From the NCBI GenBank assembly GCA_026002875.1, contig BPGE01000001.1:4092001-4156000 (forward strand): 64,000 nt of DNA, read 5' to 3'. The notes beneath the pieces were generated by a model, which did not search any database, was not told where the DNA came from, and saw nothing but the letters and a program-made list of their open reading frames with translations. Positions 46,601 to 60,642 of this stretch are shown one piece after another. Every line of letters begins with the position of its first letter. The stretch's first letter is position 1. Origin of the DNA: Bryobacteraceae bacterium. Lineage in GTDB: Bacteria > Acidobacteriota > Terriglobia > Bryobacterales > Bryobacteraceae. The position numbers were made by a program, and so were the translations under genes.

Positions 46601-49600
46601 CTAGGCCGCCCTCCGGGCGGCCTCCGCCCCTGCGGCCATCCCGCGGCGCAGGCGGCGGAGAAGGACTTCCACGAAATTCAGCAGGAGAGCCAGCCCGATC
46701 AGCGCGGGCCACAGCCGCAGGCGCGTCGGCAGCGTCCTGCCTCCTGGATCGAACACCTCCCTTGGTTGCGGCTGGAACCGGCCGCCCGTGAACGCAGCGA
46801 TCTGCCGCAGCAGTTCGGCGTCCTCTCCGTGATCGCTCAGCTCCGGCTCCGGCAGGTACAGCCCGATCTCCGGGAAGGCGCGCGACTCCTCCAGCGGCCG
46901 CACGCGGAACAGGCCTCGGCGCGTGCCGATCGGAACCACCGCCTGGAAGAGTCCGGGGGCGAGCTTCTCGGCGCACACGGAGCGCCGGAAGCCGTCCGGA
47001 CCGAACGCATACAGCACGGGCGCAATATCGGGCAGAGGAATGGCCGCGGATTGCCGGTATTCGGCGATCAGCGCTCCGCGGGCGGGGTCGTAGGAAAGCG
47101 CGGCCTGCCCCGGCTGCGCCTGAGGCAGCAGGTCCCGTACGACATTCGACCAGAACCGGTCGAACCCGTTCCAGCCAATCCAGGCCTCGGCCCAGCGCGG
47201 CTTGGCGTCCGAGGCGAACACGGCGGCGCGGCCGAGCCCGTACTGCCAGCGCACCAGCAACGGATCGGGCTGCCCGGCGGCCGACGTCTGCGCCGGAACG
47301 GCCATCAGCGTCTCGGCGGTCGGCTTGGCGGTGAATCGGACATACCCGCGCAAATCCGGAATCGACTCCGGCTCGATGCCAGAGAGCACTTCCGCCTGGC
47401 GCAGCACCCTCGGCCGGAACGGGCGCTCGATCGTGGTGGAGCCGGTATGCTCCATCACGTCCTTGATCAGGATCTGTTCGAGCCCCGCCGGATCGGTGAG
47501 GAAATACGATTTTCCCAGGGCGGCTGCCGCTACGCGCTCCAGGAAGGCGCGGTTCACGTCCTGGCCCAGGCCGACGGTCGAGATCGTGATGCGGTTCCGC
47601 GCGGCGTCCCGGGCGATGGTCATCGAGTCGCCCTCCTCGCTGATGCCGTCGGTGAGCAGAACGATGTGCTTGTACACGCCCTGCGCAGGCAGCATGCGCT
47701 TGTAAGCCTCCGCAAGAGCGGGCGCGATCTGCGTGCCCCCGTCGGCGACGATGCCGGCGATCAGCCGCTTGATCATCGTCTTGTCCTCCGCTTTCCGCAG
47801 CGGCACCGCCCACTGATGCGTGTTGTCGAAGATCAGGATGCCCACCTGATCCACGGGCTTGAGGTTTTCCACGACGCCGATGGCCGCCAGCCGCGCCAGC
47901 TCCATCTTGCGGCCCTCCATGGACGAGGACTTGTCGACGATCAGGATGACGGAAGAGCCCTCCGGGCTGCGCGGCGGCGCGATGGTGGCGGGCAGAGTCC
48001 GGTGCAGGGGATCGGACTCGGGGTTCTTCTTTTCGGCGTAGACATTGCGCTCGCCGCCGATCACCAGCAGCCCGCCTCCCTGCTGCACAAACCGCTCCAG
48101 CCTCTGCTTCGCCGTCATGGGCAGCGACTCGTAATCGTAGTTGTTGAGGATGAGCACCTGATAGCCGTCGAGATCCGCGGCCGGCAGCGCGCCCGATACG
48201 GTGACGTCGAACTGGCCGGCCGCCAGGGTGGCCGTGAGGCTCCGCTCCATGCCCGCGGGATCCTGCGTGACATACAGGACGCGCGCGCGGCGCACGGAGA
48301 CCGCCTGCTCGAACACGGTTTCGCCCAGCGCGCCAGCCCGCAGGCGCAGCTGCAGATCCACGGCGCCGGGCGTGGAGACGGAAGCGCGCACGGTGATCTG
48401 GTTCTGTCCTTCCTGCAGCTCCACGGGCGCGCTGCCGATGCGCTTGCCTTCCGCCGAAATCTCCAGCTCCGCGCGCGCCGCTTCCGGCGCGGCGACGGTC
48501 AGCGCGACGGGGAAACGCTCCCCAGTGAACGCCACGGAAGGCAGCCGGACGGACTCGAGGCGCAGCTTCGGCGCGGGCTTTCCCGGCAGGAGGAACGTGT
48601 CCACGGGGATGCCGAGCTCGCGCGCCTGCCAGGCGGCGCGCAGCGCCCAGCCCGTGTTCTCGCGCCCGTCGGAGAGCAGCACGATGCGCGGCAACAGCCC
48701 GGGCGGCGTGGACGCGATGGCTTCCCGCAGCGCCGATTCGAGATGCGTGGCGCGCCCCTGCTCGCCGCCCGTGGTCTTCAGCCGCCAGCCGGACGCGGCC
48801 TCTTCCGGAGCCGGCAGCCGCACGCTGCGGGCGAAAGGCAGGACGCGCACCAGGTGCCGGCCGCGGGCCGATTCGATCGACCCGGCGATCTGCGAAGCGC
48901 GCTCCAGGCTCCCGGCGGGGATGCTCAGGCTGGTGTCCGCCAGAACAGAAACAGCCAGTTTTGTTTCATTCACCGGCAGGCCCGGCTGGAACAGCGCCGC
49001 CAGCGCGGCCGCCAGCGCGGCGGCCTTCAGCGCAAACGACACCCGGGAAACGGGCCTCTGGCGGAACAGCAGCCACTCGGCGGCCAGAATGGCGCAGCCG
49101 AGAATCACCAGCCACTGCCACAGGTCTTTGGGAGCGGAGACGGCGGCCGGCGCAGCTGCGCCGCGCGCGATTTCGGCAGGCGCTTCCCACCTCGACGGCG
49201 CCAGCGCGGGCAGCGACAGCGAATAGACCCACTCCGCGCCGGGAGCGGAGATGCGCAGCATGGCCGGCTCCGGCGCGAAACAGCGCAGCGTGCGGCCTTC
49301 CAGCGTGAAGGGCACGGGCTCGCCCGATTCCCCGGAAACGCTGACGCGGCTGCGCGGCCACGCCTCCGGCAGTTCCACCGATAGCGTCCCGGCAGGCGCG
49401 GCCAGGATCTCCTGCTGGTCGAGCGCCGCCGGCAGAAGCCAGCGCACGACGCCGGCGAACAGCAGCGGCGCGGCGACGTGGTAGCGTAGCGAGGCGCCTC
49501 CGGGATGGAAGCCGAGCGTCACCCGGCGCGGCTGCGTGTCGCTCGCCAGCCCCACCGGTCCCTGCGTCGAGGAAATGAGGACCGTGTCGCCGCGGCCGGG

Positions 49601-50836
49601 CGTGAGAACGCGGGCCGACTCCAGCCGGATGTCCGCGGAGCGCAGGTTCGCAGTGACCGGGTGCGCCGCATTCCACGCGCTGATCTGCGCTTCCGCCTGG
49701 CCCGGATGCAGCAGCAGCGCTGGCCGCAGCGGCAACCGCGAGGGGTGGAACGAATCCAGAATGACGAGATCCGCTTCCACCGCGGGATCGTACTGCGAGA
49801 CCGGCAGGAAGCGGGCCTCCAGGCGCGGCTCGGAGGCCAGCAGCGGGCGCAGCGGAGCGGGGTCGGACGAGAACACCGCCACGCGCACCACGGGCGGCGC
49901 GGGCAGCTCGAGCGTTGCACGGTCGTCAGCCGGCAGCGCATCGCGCGGATCGATGCGCACCTCCACCCAGCCGGCCACCGGCGCGCGGAACTGAAAGGAA
50001 GCCGCCGTCTCTCCGTTGGCGGGAAGCTGCAGGATCCGGCTCTCCACCACGGAGCCCCCGAATCCGGCCAGCAGCGGCACCGCGCGCGGCGCAGTCCCGT
50101 AGTTGCGCGCCTGTACCTGCGCTTCGACGCGCGCGGGATCCGTGGCGTTCCGGCGCAGCACAACGCGCGTCAGTCCCGCGTTCGGCGGCGGCGCGGAGGC
50201 GGTCAACAGCCGCAGATTGGGCGGCGGTGCCAGCTGACCGGCGTCGAGCGCATGCAGCGGACCCGCATAGACGATCTCGCCGGGGCGCGCGGCGTGCAGC
50301 CGGAGCGCCTGCGTGGCGAGCTCGAATGCCGGAGCCAGGTCCAGCGCGTTGAACGAAGGGCGCGCCTCGCGGATCGCGCGCGCCGCTTCTTCGCGGTTGT
50401 CGGTGAACGGCGTCAAAGGCGTGGGCAGCGCATCCGCCTGAACCACCTGCACGCGGTCCTGCGGCGGCAGCGAGCGCAGCCACCGCAGCGCCTGCCTCCT
50501 GGCGTCCTGCTCGACCGCAGGAACCTGCATCCAGGATGACGAGTCCAGCAGCAGCACGTGCCAGAGCCCCGTGTCCGGGCCGGGTCCCAGCCGGGGCTGC
50601 GCGATCGCCAGCAGCAGCAGCGCCAGCGCCAGCAGTTGCAGCAGCAGCGAAAGAGGCTGGTCGATGCGCCGCCGCCGCTTCTGCTCGATCGCCCGCTGCG
50701 CCTGCTGCCAGAACCGCAGCGTGGGCACGCGCACGCTCCTGCCGGCGCGGATCAGCAGATACAGCGCCACCGTGACCGCCGAGCCCGCCGCCAGCAGGGA
50801 GAGGAATTCAATCAGCGTCAGGTTGACGAAGAACAC
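46601..50836 (-). CDS. BatA/VWA/GATase giant membrane protein
   Basis: This encodes 1411 residues. The N-terminus has the BatA-type pair of helices (about 8-80) and a first VWA-like domain with a weak MIDAS (DSSSWM). Helices follow at about 570-620, then a second VWA-like domain (VLADTSLS near 634), a class I glutamine-amidotransferase-like domain (ILNNYDYESL, GGGLLVIGGERNV near 855-940), and a third VWA with a good MIDAS (VDKSSSMEG near 967). A final helix is near 1379. The two halves look like two usually separate proteins joined. It is 3 bases after the DUF58 gene and belongs to a MoxR-type cluster, probably a metal-dependent surface assembly. Confidence 0.8.
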   Translation of the reverse strand: MFFVNLTLIEFLSLLAAGSAVTVALYLLIRAGRSVRVPTLRFWQQAQRAIEQKRRRRIDQPLSLLLQLLALALLLLAIAQPRLGPGPDTGLWHVLLLDSSSWMQVPAVEQDARRQALRWLRSLPPQDRVQVVQADALPTPLTPFTDNREEAARAIREARPSFNALDLAPAFELATQALRLHAARPGEIVYAGPLHALDAGQLAPPPNLRLLTASAPPPNAGLTRVVLRRNATDPARVEAQVQARNYGTAPRAVPLLAGFGGSVVESRILQLPANGETAASFQFRAPVAGWVEVRIDPRDALPADDRATLELPAPPVVRVAVFSSDPAPLRPLLASEPRLEARFLPVSQYDPAVEADLVILDSFHPSRLPLRPALLLHPGQAEAQISAWNAAHPVTANLRSADIRLESARVLTPGRGDTVLISSTQGPVGLASDTQPRRVTLGFHPGGASLRYHVAAPLLFAGVVRWLLPAALDQQEILAAPAGTLSVELPEAWPRSRVSVSGESGEPVPFTLEGRTLRCFAPEPAMLRISAPGAEWVYSLSLPALAPSRWEAPAEIARGAAAPAAVSAPKDLWQWLVILGCAILAAEWLLFRQRPVSRVSFALKAAALAAALAALFQPGLPVNETKLAVSVLADTSLSIPAGSLERASQIAGSIESARGRHLVRVLPFARSVRLPAPEEAASGWRLKTTGGEQGRATHLESALREAIASTPPGLLPRIVLLSDGRENTGWALRAAWQARELGIPVDTFLLPGKPAPKLRLESVRLPSVAFTGERFPVALTVAAPEAARAELEISAEGKRIGSAPVELQEGQNQITVRASVSTPGAVDLQLRLRAGALGETVFEQAVSVRRARVLYVTQDPAGMERSLTATLAAGQFDVTVSGALPAADLDGYQVLILNNYDYESLPMTAKQRLERFVQQGGGLLVIGGERNVYAEKKNPESDPLHRTLPATIAPPRSPEGSSVILIVDKSSSMEGRKMELARLAAIGVVENLKPVDQVGILIFDNTHQWAVPLRKAEDKTMIKRLIAGIVADGGTQIAPALAEAYKRMLPAQGVYKHIVLLTDGISEEGDSMTIARDAARNRITISTVGLGQDVNRAFLERVAAAALGKSYFLTDPAGLEQILIKDVMEHTGSTTIERPFRPRVLRQAEVLSGIEPESIPDLRGYVRFTAKPTAETLMAVPAQTSAAGQPDPLLVRWQYGLGRAAVFASDAKPRWAEAWIGWNGFDRFWSNVVRDLLPQAQPGQAALSYDPARGALIAEYRQSAAIPLPDIAPVLYAFGPDGFRRSVCAEKLAPGLFQAVVPIGTRRGLFRVRPLEESRAFPEIGLYLPEPELSDHGEDAELLRQIAAFTGGRFQPQPREVFDPGGRTLPTRLRLWPALIGLALLLNFVEVLLRRLRRGMAAGAEAARRAA

Positions 50837-50839
50837 GGC

Positions 50840-51760
50840 TCAGGCTCCCCGCGCGGCCCGTTGCAGTTCAGCGCCGGTGAGATCGAGCGCCTCGAAAATG
50901 GCTTCGTCCAGCGGAATCGACGAGGAGAACGCGGCGTAGCGGCCGCCCGCGCGCAGCACCAGATGCTCGATCGCCGACGCGTAGCGGTCGAACGCCTCCG
51001 TGTAGGCGCGGCACGCCTGATCGTCCAGCGAGAGCTGCAGCGCCGCGCCGGTCTCGGCATCCTCCAGCGTCGTCTCGCCGGAGAGCGAGGGCGCCCGCTC
51101 GCTCTCGGCGTAGACATGCACCGCCAGCAGCTCGTGGCCGAAGTCCGCCAGATACTGCAGCGGCTTCAGCACGTCGCCTTCGTCGAGAAAGTCGGTCAGG
51201 ATCACGAGCAGGCCGGGCTTCGGGTAGTTCGAGATGAATTGCCGCGCCGCCTGGAGAAAATCGGAACGTCCGGCGGGCTTCAGCTCCGCAAGAAAATCAT
51301 TGACCGGCCCGAAGCGGTGCCGCCCGCCGCTGGCCGTGTGCGGATCGCCGAGCTTCTCGTGGAACGGAATCACGATCACCGTGTCGTGGCGCACCAGCGC
51401 GACATAGGTGAGCGCGGCGGCCAGGCGGCGCGCGTACAGGAACTTGTCCGGATCCCCGGGATCGGGCGAGACGGTCATCGACGCCGAGACGTCCACCAGC
51501 ATGCGGATGGGCGTGCGCGGCTCGGTCTGAAACATCTTCAGGAAGAGCTTCTCGAGCCGAAGATAGGCGCGCCAGTTCACGGCGCGCAGGTCGTCGCCCT
51601 GATGGAAACGGCGGTGGTCGAGAAACTCGAGCCCCGGTCCGGAGTAGCGCGACAGGTTCCGCCCGCCCACCAGCCCGCGGAACGATTTGTGCCAGCGCAG
51701 CGTGAGCCGCTCCAGGCGTTCCAGCAGGCGGCGGTCGAGGAGCGGTTCAGCCATGATCAA
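50840..51760 (-). CDS. DUF58 protein with VWA-like domain
   Basis: This encodes 306 residues. The DUF58 signature is DDLRAVNWRAYLRLEKLFLK, and a VWA domain follows with MIDAS-like DVSASM (MLVDVSASMTVS). No signal or membrane helix is visible. DUF58 proteins are typically encoded right after MoxR ATPases and are thought to be chaperoned by them. Its start overlaps the MoxR stop by 4 bases, and the giant VWA gene starts 3 bases after its own stop, so all three are one operon. Confidence 0.9.
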   Translation of the reverse strand: MIMAEPLLDRRLLERLERLTLRWHKSFRGLVGGRNLSRYSGPGLEFLDHRRFHQGDDLRAVNWRAYLRLEKLFLKMFQTEPRTPIRMLVDVSASMTVSPDPGDPDKFLYARRLAAALTYVALVRHDTVIVIPFHEKLGDPHTASGGRHRFGPVNDFLAELKPAGRSDFLQAARQFISNYPKPGLLVILTDFLDEGDVLKPLQYLADFGHELLAVHVYAESERAPSLSGETTLEDAETGAALQLSLDDQACRAYTEAFDRYASAIEHLVLRAGGRYAAFSSSIPLDEAIFEALDLTGAELQRAARGA

Positions 51761-52761
51761 CGCGGGGGCGCGGTGGCGGCGATGATTTCGGTCAGCAGCG
51801 TCTCCGGCGTGTGGCCGTCGGCATGCGCGTCAAAGTTCAGGATGATGCGGTGGCGCAGGACGGCATGCGCCACGGCGCGGACATCTTCGGTGGAAAGATG
51901 CGCGTTGCCGCGCATGAAAGCGTGCACCCGCCCGCACTCCACCAGCGCCTGCGCGCCGCGCGGAGACGAGCCGTAGCGGATGTACTTGTCCGCCAGCGGA
52001 TGCGCGTCGCGCGTGCCCGGCTGCGTGGCCAGCACCAGCGACACGGCGTAGTCGCGCACGTGCGGCGCGACCACCACTTCGCGGCACGCGCGCCGGATCG
52101 CAAGGATCTCGTCGCGGTCCATCACCTGCCGCAGATCGGGCTCCTCCCGCTGGATGGTGCGCTCGACGATGACGTTCATCTCCTCGCGCGAGGGATAGTC
52201 GACGAGGATCTTCATCAGGAAACGGTCCAGCTGCGCCTCGGGCAGCGGGTACGTGCCTTCCATCTCGATGGGATTCTGCGTGGCCATCACGAGGAAGGGC
52301 GTCTCCAGTTCATGCGTGGTGGAGCCGGATGTCACCGTGCGCTCCTGCATCGCCTCGAGCAGCGCCGACTGCGTCTTCGGCGTAGCGCGGTTGATCTCGT
52401 CAGCCAGCACCAGATTGGCGAAGATCGGTCCCGGCTGGAACTTCAGCGCCTTCGCTCCGCCCTCCAGGGTCTCCATGATCATGCTGCCGACGATATCGGC
52501 GGGCATCAGGTCCGGCGTGAACTGGATGCGCGAGTACTTCAGGTGCAGCACGCGCGCCAGCGTCCTCAGCAGTGTCGTCTTTCCGAGTCCCGGCACGCCC
52601 TCGAGCAGCACATGCCCGCCCGCAAGCAGGCAGATCAGCACGCCGTCGACCACCTGCTGCTGGCCGACGATCACCTTGCCGATTTCCGAGCGGACTTCGT
52701 CGAGCCGGGCGACGGCTTCGGGCAGGGACTCAAGCGCTGGCACGCTTTCATTGTAGGCCAC
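51757..52761 (-). CDS. MoxR-family AAA+ ATPase
   Basis: This encodes 334 residues. Walker A is GVPGLGKTT, Walker B is LVLADEINRATPKTQSALLE, and ATQNPIEMEGTYPLPEAQLD is the usual MoxR sensor segment. MoxR ATPases act as chaperones that load metal or assemble VWA-domain partners. It is the first gene of the MoxR-DUF58-VWA operon. The AraC gene ends 32 bases upstream on the same strand, so a promoter may be in that gap or the ATPase may be read through from the AraC promoter. Confidence 0.95.
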   Translation of the reverse strand: MAYNESVPALESLPEAVARLDEVRSEIGKVIVGQQQVVDGVLICLLAGGHVLLEGVPGLGKTTLLRTLARVLHLKYSRIQFTPDLMPADIVGSMIMETLEGGAKALKFQPGPIFANLVLADEINRATPKTQSALLEAMQERTVTSGSTTHELETPFLVMATQNPIEMEGTYPLPEAQLDRFLMKILVDYPSREEMNVIVERTIQREEPDLRQVMDRDEILAIRRACREVVVAPHVRDYAVSLVLATQPGTRDAHPLADKYIRYGSSPRGAQALVECGRVHAFMRGNAHLSTEDVRAVAHAVLRHRIILNFDAHADGHTPETLLTEIIAATAPPR

Positions 52762-52793
52762 GGGCAGAGGCGCTCCCGCAGACTCCGCCCGGC

Positions 52794-55777
<2,984 letters not shown>

Positions 55778-55806
55778 GAGCGCGCCAAATCCATTCAGGA
55801 GGAGCC

Positions 55807-56883
55807 ATGCGGAGACGATTTGCAGCAATTGTGCTGGCTTCAACCGTTGTCGTGGCGGCAGCCTACGGCCAGGCGGCCAGGAAGGGCCGTCCGGAGCCGC
55901 TGATGATCCAGGAGCAGGGCAGCTTCGCCGTGGGCGGGAAGGTGATCACGAATCCGGGGACCTTCAATCCCAAAAACCCCACGCCTGAAGGGCAGACCCT
56001 CCACGGCGACCATGCGTATGTCTTTTACCAAATCCCGGTGAATCCGCGGAAATATCCGCTGGTGTTCCTGCACGGCGCTGGGCAATTTTCGAAGACTTGG
56101 GAGACCACGCCCGACGGCCGCGAGGGATTCCAGAACATTTTCCTGCGCCGCCGGTTTCCGGTGTATCTGATCGATCAGCCGCGCCGGGGGCGCGCGGGGC
56201 GCAGCACGGTCTCCGCAAAGGTCGACGCCACGCCCGACGAGCAGGGCTGGTTCAACACGTTCCGGATCGGGATTTGGCCGGACTACTTTCCCGGAGTGCA
56301 GTTTTCGAAGGACCCCGAGGCACTCAACCAGTACTTCCGCCAGATGACGCCCAACGTGGGACCGTATGACGCGGAAGTGATCTCCGACGCCTGCGCGGCG
56401 CTGTTCGACAAGATCGGACCGGCGGTCTTTGTCACGCACTCGCAGGGCGGCGGGCTGGGCTGGCTGACGGCGATCAAGAGCCCGAACGTGAAAGGCATCG
56501 TCTCGTACGAGCCCGGCAGCGGCTTCGTGTTTCCCGAGGGCGAGGTTCCGGCGCCGCTGCCGAGCAGCGGCGGGACGCTCACGGCGATAGGCGTCCCGAA
56601 GGCGGAGTTTCTCAAGCTGACGCGGATTCCCATTGTGATCTACTACGGCGACTTCATTCCCGCCCAGCCCAGCGAGTATCCCGGTCAGGACGGCTGGCGC
56701 GTGCGGCTGGAGATGGCGAGAAAGTGGCGCGACACGGTCAACCGGCATGGCGGAGACGTCACGGTGGTGCATCTGCCGGAAATCGGCATCCGGGGCAACA
56801 CGCATTTCCCGTTTTCCGATCTGAACAACGTGCAGATTGCGGATCTGATGTCGAAGTTTCTGGCAGAGAAGAAGCTGGATTGA
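55807..56883 (+). CDS. Secreted alpha/beta hydrolase
   Basis: This encodes 358 residues from ATG 55807, with AGGAGG 4 bases ahead and a signal peptide (MRRRFAAIVLASTVVVAAAYG). The oxyanion region is LVFLHGAGQFSKTWE, and the nucleophile elbow is VTHSQGGGLGW with Ser as nucleophile. The catalytic Asp and His are likely in the C-terminal half (EIGIRGNTHFPF for His). The substrate is unknown; it belongs to the general esterase/lipase superfamily. It is in the same direction as the cupin gene, with 29 bases between. Confidence 0.85.
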   Translation: MRRRFAAIVLASTVVVAAAYGQAARKGRPEPLMIQEQGSFAVGGKVITNPGTFNPKNPTPEGQTLHGDHAYVFYQIPVNPRKYPLVFLHGAGQFSKTWETTPDGREGFQNIFLRRRFPVYLIDQPRRGRAGRSTVSAKVDATPDEQGWFNTFRIGIWPDYFPGVQFSKDPEALNQYFRQMTPNVGPYDAEVISDACAALFDKIGPAVFVTHSQGGGLGWLTAIKSPNVKGIVSYEPGSGFVFPEGEVPAPLPSSGGTLTAIGVPKAEFLKLTRIPIVIYYGDFIPAQPSEYPGQDGWRVRLEMARKWRDTVNRHGGDVTVVHLPEIGIRGNTHFPFSDLNNVQIADLMSKFLAEKKLD

Positions 56884-56928
56884 CGGACGCATTGCGAAGC
56901 AGGGCAAGCCGGGATGGAGAGTGAGTTC

Positions 56929-58011
56929 ATGGGCAGCAACAGAAGAGAATTTCTCGGAGCATCCGCTCAGGCCCTGTCCGGCGCGTCGCTTGCCGGGGCT
57001 GCGGCGGGAGCCGCACAGGGCGCTCCGGCGCGGGAGCCGGCGGTGATCGGATACCCGAACACGAAGGGAGTGACCATTGAACGCGTCACCTACCGCGCAA
57101 GGAACCTCGGCACGCAGATCGTGGCGAATCTGTTCAAACCCGCGGGCTTCGACGCGAGCCGGAAGTATGCGGCGGTGGTGGTGACGCATCCGTTCGGCGG
57201 GGTCAAGGAGCAGACCGCCGGCCTGTACGCCATCCGCCTGGCCGAGGCGGGCTTCATCACGCTGGCCTACGATGCCTCCTATCAGGGAGAGAGCGGCGGC
57301 GAGCCGAGGCTGATGGAAGTGCCGGGGCAGCGGCTGGAAGACATCAGTTGCGGCATTGATTTTCTGGTCCGGCATCCTCAGGTGGACGAGGGGCGGATCG
57401 GGTCGCTGGGCATCTGCGCCGGAGGCGGCTACGCCCTGTGCAACGCGTCGACGGAGATGCGCGTGAAGGCGGTGGCTGCCGTGAGCCTCTTCGATCTCGG
57501 CGAGGCGCGGCGTGAGGGCATGGGCACGATCTCGTTTGAAGAGCGGATGAAGCGGCTGAGGGACGCCGCCGAAGCGCGCTCGCGCGAAGCCCGCGGCGAG
57601 CCTCCGCGGCTGGTGCCGGTGGTTCCGGACAGCCCGGCGGCGTTCACCGGGAAGACGCCCTTGCTGTATCGCGAAGGGTACGACTACTACCGCACGCCGC
57701 GGGCGCAACATCCCAATTCGCCGAACCGGTACATGCTCTCCAGCCTGCCGCTGCAGATGGCTTTCTTCCCGCTCCAGCAGGTGGAGATGATCTCGCCCCG
57801 CGCGGTGCTGCTGATTGCCGGCTCCAAAGCCGACACGCGGTTCTGGAGCGAGCGGGCCTATCAGAAGTGCGGGGATCCCAGGGAGCTCTACATCGTCGAT
57901 GGCGCGAGCCACATTGACCTCTATGACCGGCCGCAGTTCGTGACGCCGGCGGTGGAGAAGCTGGCGGCTTTCTTCCGCAGCCATCTGGGAGAAGGGCCGG
58001 ATTCGAATTAG
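56929..58011 (+). CDS. Tat-exported alpha/beta hydrolase (dienelactone-hydrolase-like)
   Basis: This encodes 360 residues. A Tat motif is present near the N-terminus (NRREFLGASAQALSGASLAG). The fold is alpha/beta hydrolase: VTHPFGGVKEQTAG for the oxyanion, and GICAGGGYALC, with Cys at the nucleophile position as in dienelactone hydrolase. His is likely in GASHIDLYD. ATG 56929 has GGAGA about 9 bases ahead; the ATG 15 bases upstream is also open. It is probably exported folded. The substrate is unknown. Confidence 0.85.
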   Translation: MGSNRREFLGASAQALSGASLAGAAAGAAQGAPAREPAVIGYPNTKGVTIERVTYRARNLGTQIVANLFKPAGFDASRKYAAVVVTHPFGGVKEQTAGLYAIRLAEAGFITLAYDASYQGESGGEPRLMEVPGQRLEDISCGIDFLVRHPQVDEGRIGSLGICAGGGYALCNASTEMRVKAVAAVSLFDLGEARREGMGTISFEERMKRLRDAAEARSREARGEPPRLVPVVPDSPAAFTGKTPLLYREGYDYYRTPRAQHPNSPNRYMLSSLPLQMAFFPLQQVEMISPRAVLLIAGSKADTRFWSERAYQKCGDPRELYIVDGASHIDLYDRPQFVTPAVEKLAAFFRSHLGEGPDSN

Positions 58012-58035
58012 AGCGGGAAAACAAGGAGCAGAAAG

Positions 58036-59673
<1,638 letters not shown>

Positions 59674-59715
59674 ACGGGGGCCCGCGCGGCGGAGAGAGGA
59701 AAGGGCCATACAGCC

Positions 59716-60231
59716 ATGCACCAGAAGAGAACGGAGCCGTTGAACCATGCAAGGCGCAGCGGGCGGCGCGCGATGCTGCGGGCATGCGCCGCGCTGGTTC
59801 TCGCGCTGTCGCCTGGCGCGGCTCAGGAGAGGCGGATCACGCCCTTCACGGGGCAGTGGCGGTACAATGCCGCGCGGTCGAAGTTCGATCCCGGCCCGCC
59901 GTTCCGCAGCTTTACGCTGACCTTTGCGGAGGACGGCTCGCGCCACCTGGATCTGACATTCGCCGACGGGAAGCGGCTGCGCGCCGAGCTGCCGTGGTCG
60001 GATGGAAAGGAAGTGGCGGTGCGCGTCGTCGAAGGCGAGATGGGCGACGTGCGGGCTGTTTCAAAGATCCGGGGACGGACGTTCAGGGACACCTGGACGC
60101 AGGGCGGCAAGGTGATCGAGCACGTTCGCGGCCGGCTCAGCCGCGATGGCAAGACGCTGACGGTGGACGTGCACGGCCCGTTGCCGAGCGGCGGCGAGTT
60201 CAGGAACCGGGTGGTGTTCGATCGGAGGTGA
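59716..60231 (+). CDS. Small secreted protein, unknown
   Basis: This encodes 171 residues. The first 40 or so look like a signal peptide (LRACAALVLALSPGAAQ) after a basic lead. The mature part is beta-rich (FTGQWRYNAARSKFDPGPPF, LTLTFAEDGSRHLDLTF) and resembles small lipocalin-like or DUF-type secreted proteins, without a motif I can name. ATG 59716 has AAAGGG about 10 bases ahead; an internal ATG 59773 would start directly at the hydrophobic part. It follows the esterase in the same direction. Confidence 0.65.
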   Translation: MHQKRTEPLNHARRSGRRAMLRACAALVLALSPGAAQERRITPFTGQWRYNAARSKFDPGPPFRSFTLTFAEDGSRHLDLTFADGKRLRAELPWSDGKEVAVRVVEGEMGDVRAVSKIRGRTFRDTWTQGGKVIEHVRGRLSRDGKTLTVDVHGPLPSGGEFRNRVVFDRR

Positions 60232-60642
60232 GGTCCGGACTGCTGGCGGAAGCGTCAGGGGGGTGCGTCTGGCATGGCTCGTCCGGATCGGAGCGAAAAT
60301 GAGACGGGGGCGCAGTCTCGCCCGCGGGTCGAGAGTTGAGCGATGATCGCCGGTACGATGGCGGCGCAGCGGCGCGAGGACCTTCCGGGCGCGATGGGAA
60401 CGCCGGTGCGGCTGGCGCGGTTCCATTTCCGCTGGCTTCCGGAGATGCGGGACTGCCGGATCGCACTGAACCATATTCCCGATCTCCGGAAGAGTCCCGC
60501 CGGGAAGCGGCGGTGAGGCTGCCGCAAACTGGAGCAGGCGGTCGCAGTCCGGCTGAGCCCGGAGGCGGCGCGCATCACTCCGGACTGTGCATCCACATTG
60601 GGAGAAACCGTGAGGCCGACGAGAGAAAAGGAGACAACCCTG
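60232..60642. other. 411-base gap with no supported gene
   Basis: Several short open frames occur, for example a 57-codon one at 60343, but none has a ribosome site or family resemblance. The gap presumably holds the promoter of the DinB gene, but I see no clear -35/-10 pair. Confidence 0.5.

Noticed and set aside
46604-46622. 8-bp hairpin GGCCGCCC/GGGCGGCC at the end of the giant VWA gene
   Set aside because: It is inside codons for Ala and Arg next to the stop and lacks a T-run, so I do not call a terminator.
46766-49384. Plus-strand frame of about 870 codons opposite the VWA protein
   Set aside because: Shadow of the VWA gene; rich in Arg, Gln and Gly without any recognisable motif.
60343-60516. 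57-codon open frame in the gap before the DinB gene
   Set aside because: No ribosome site, no family resemblance, and an Arg/Pro-rich composition like random GC-rich sequence.
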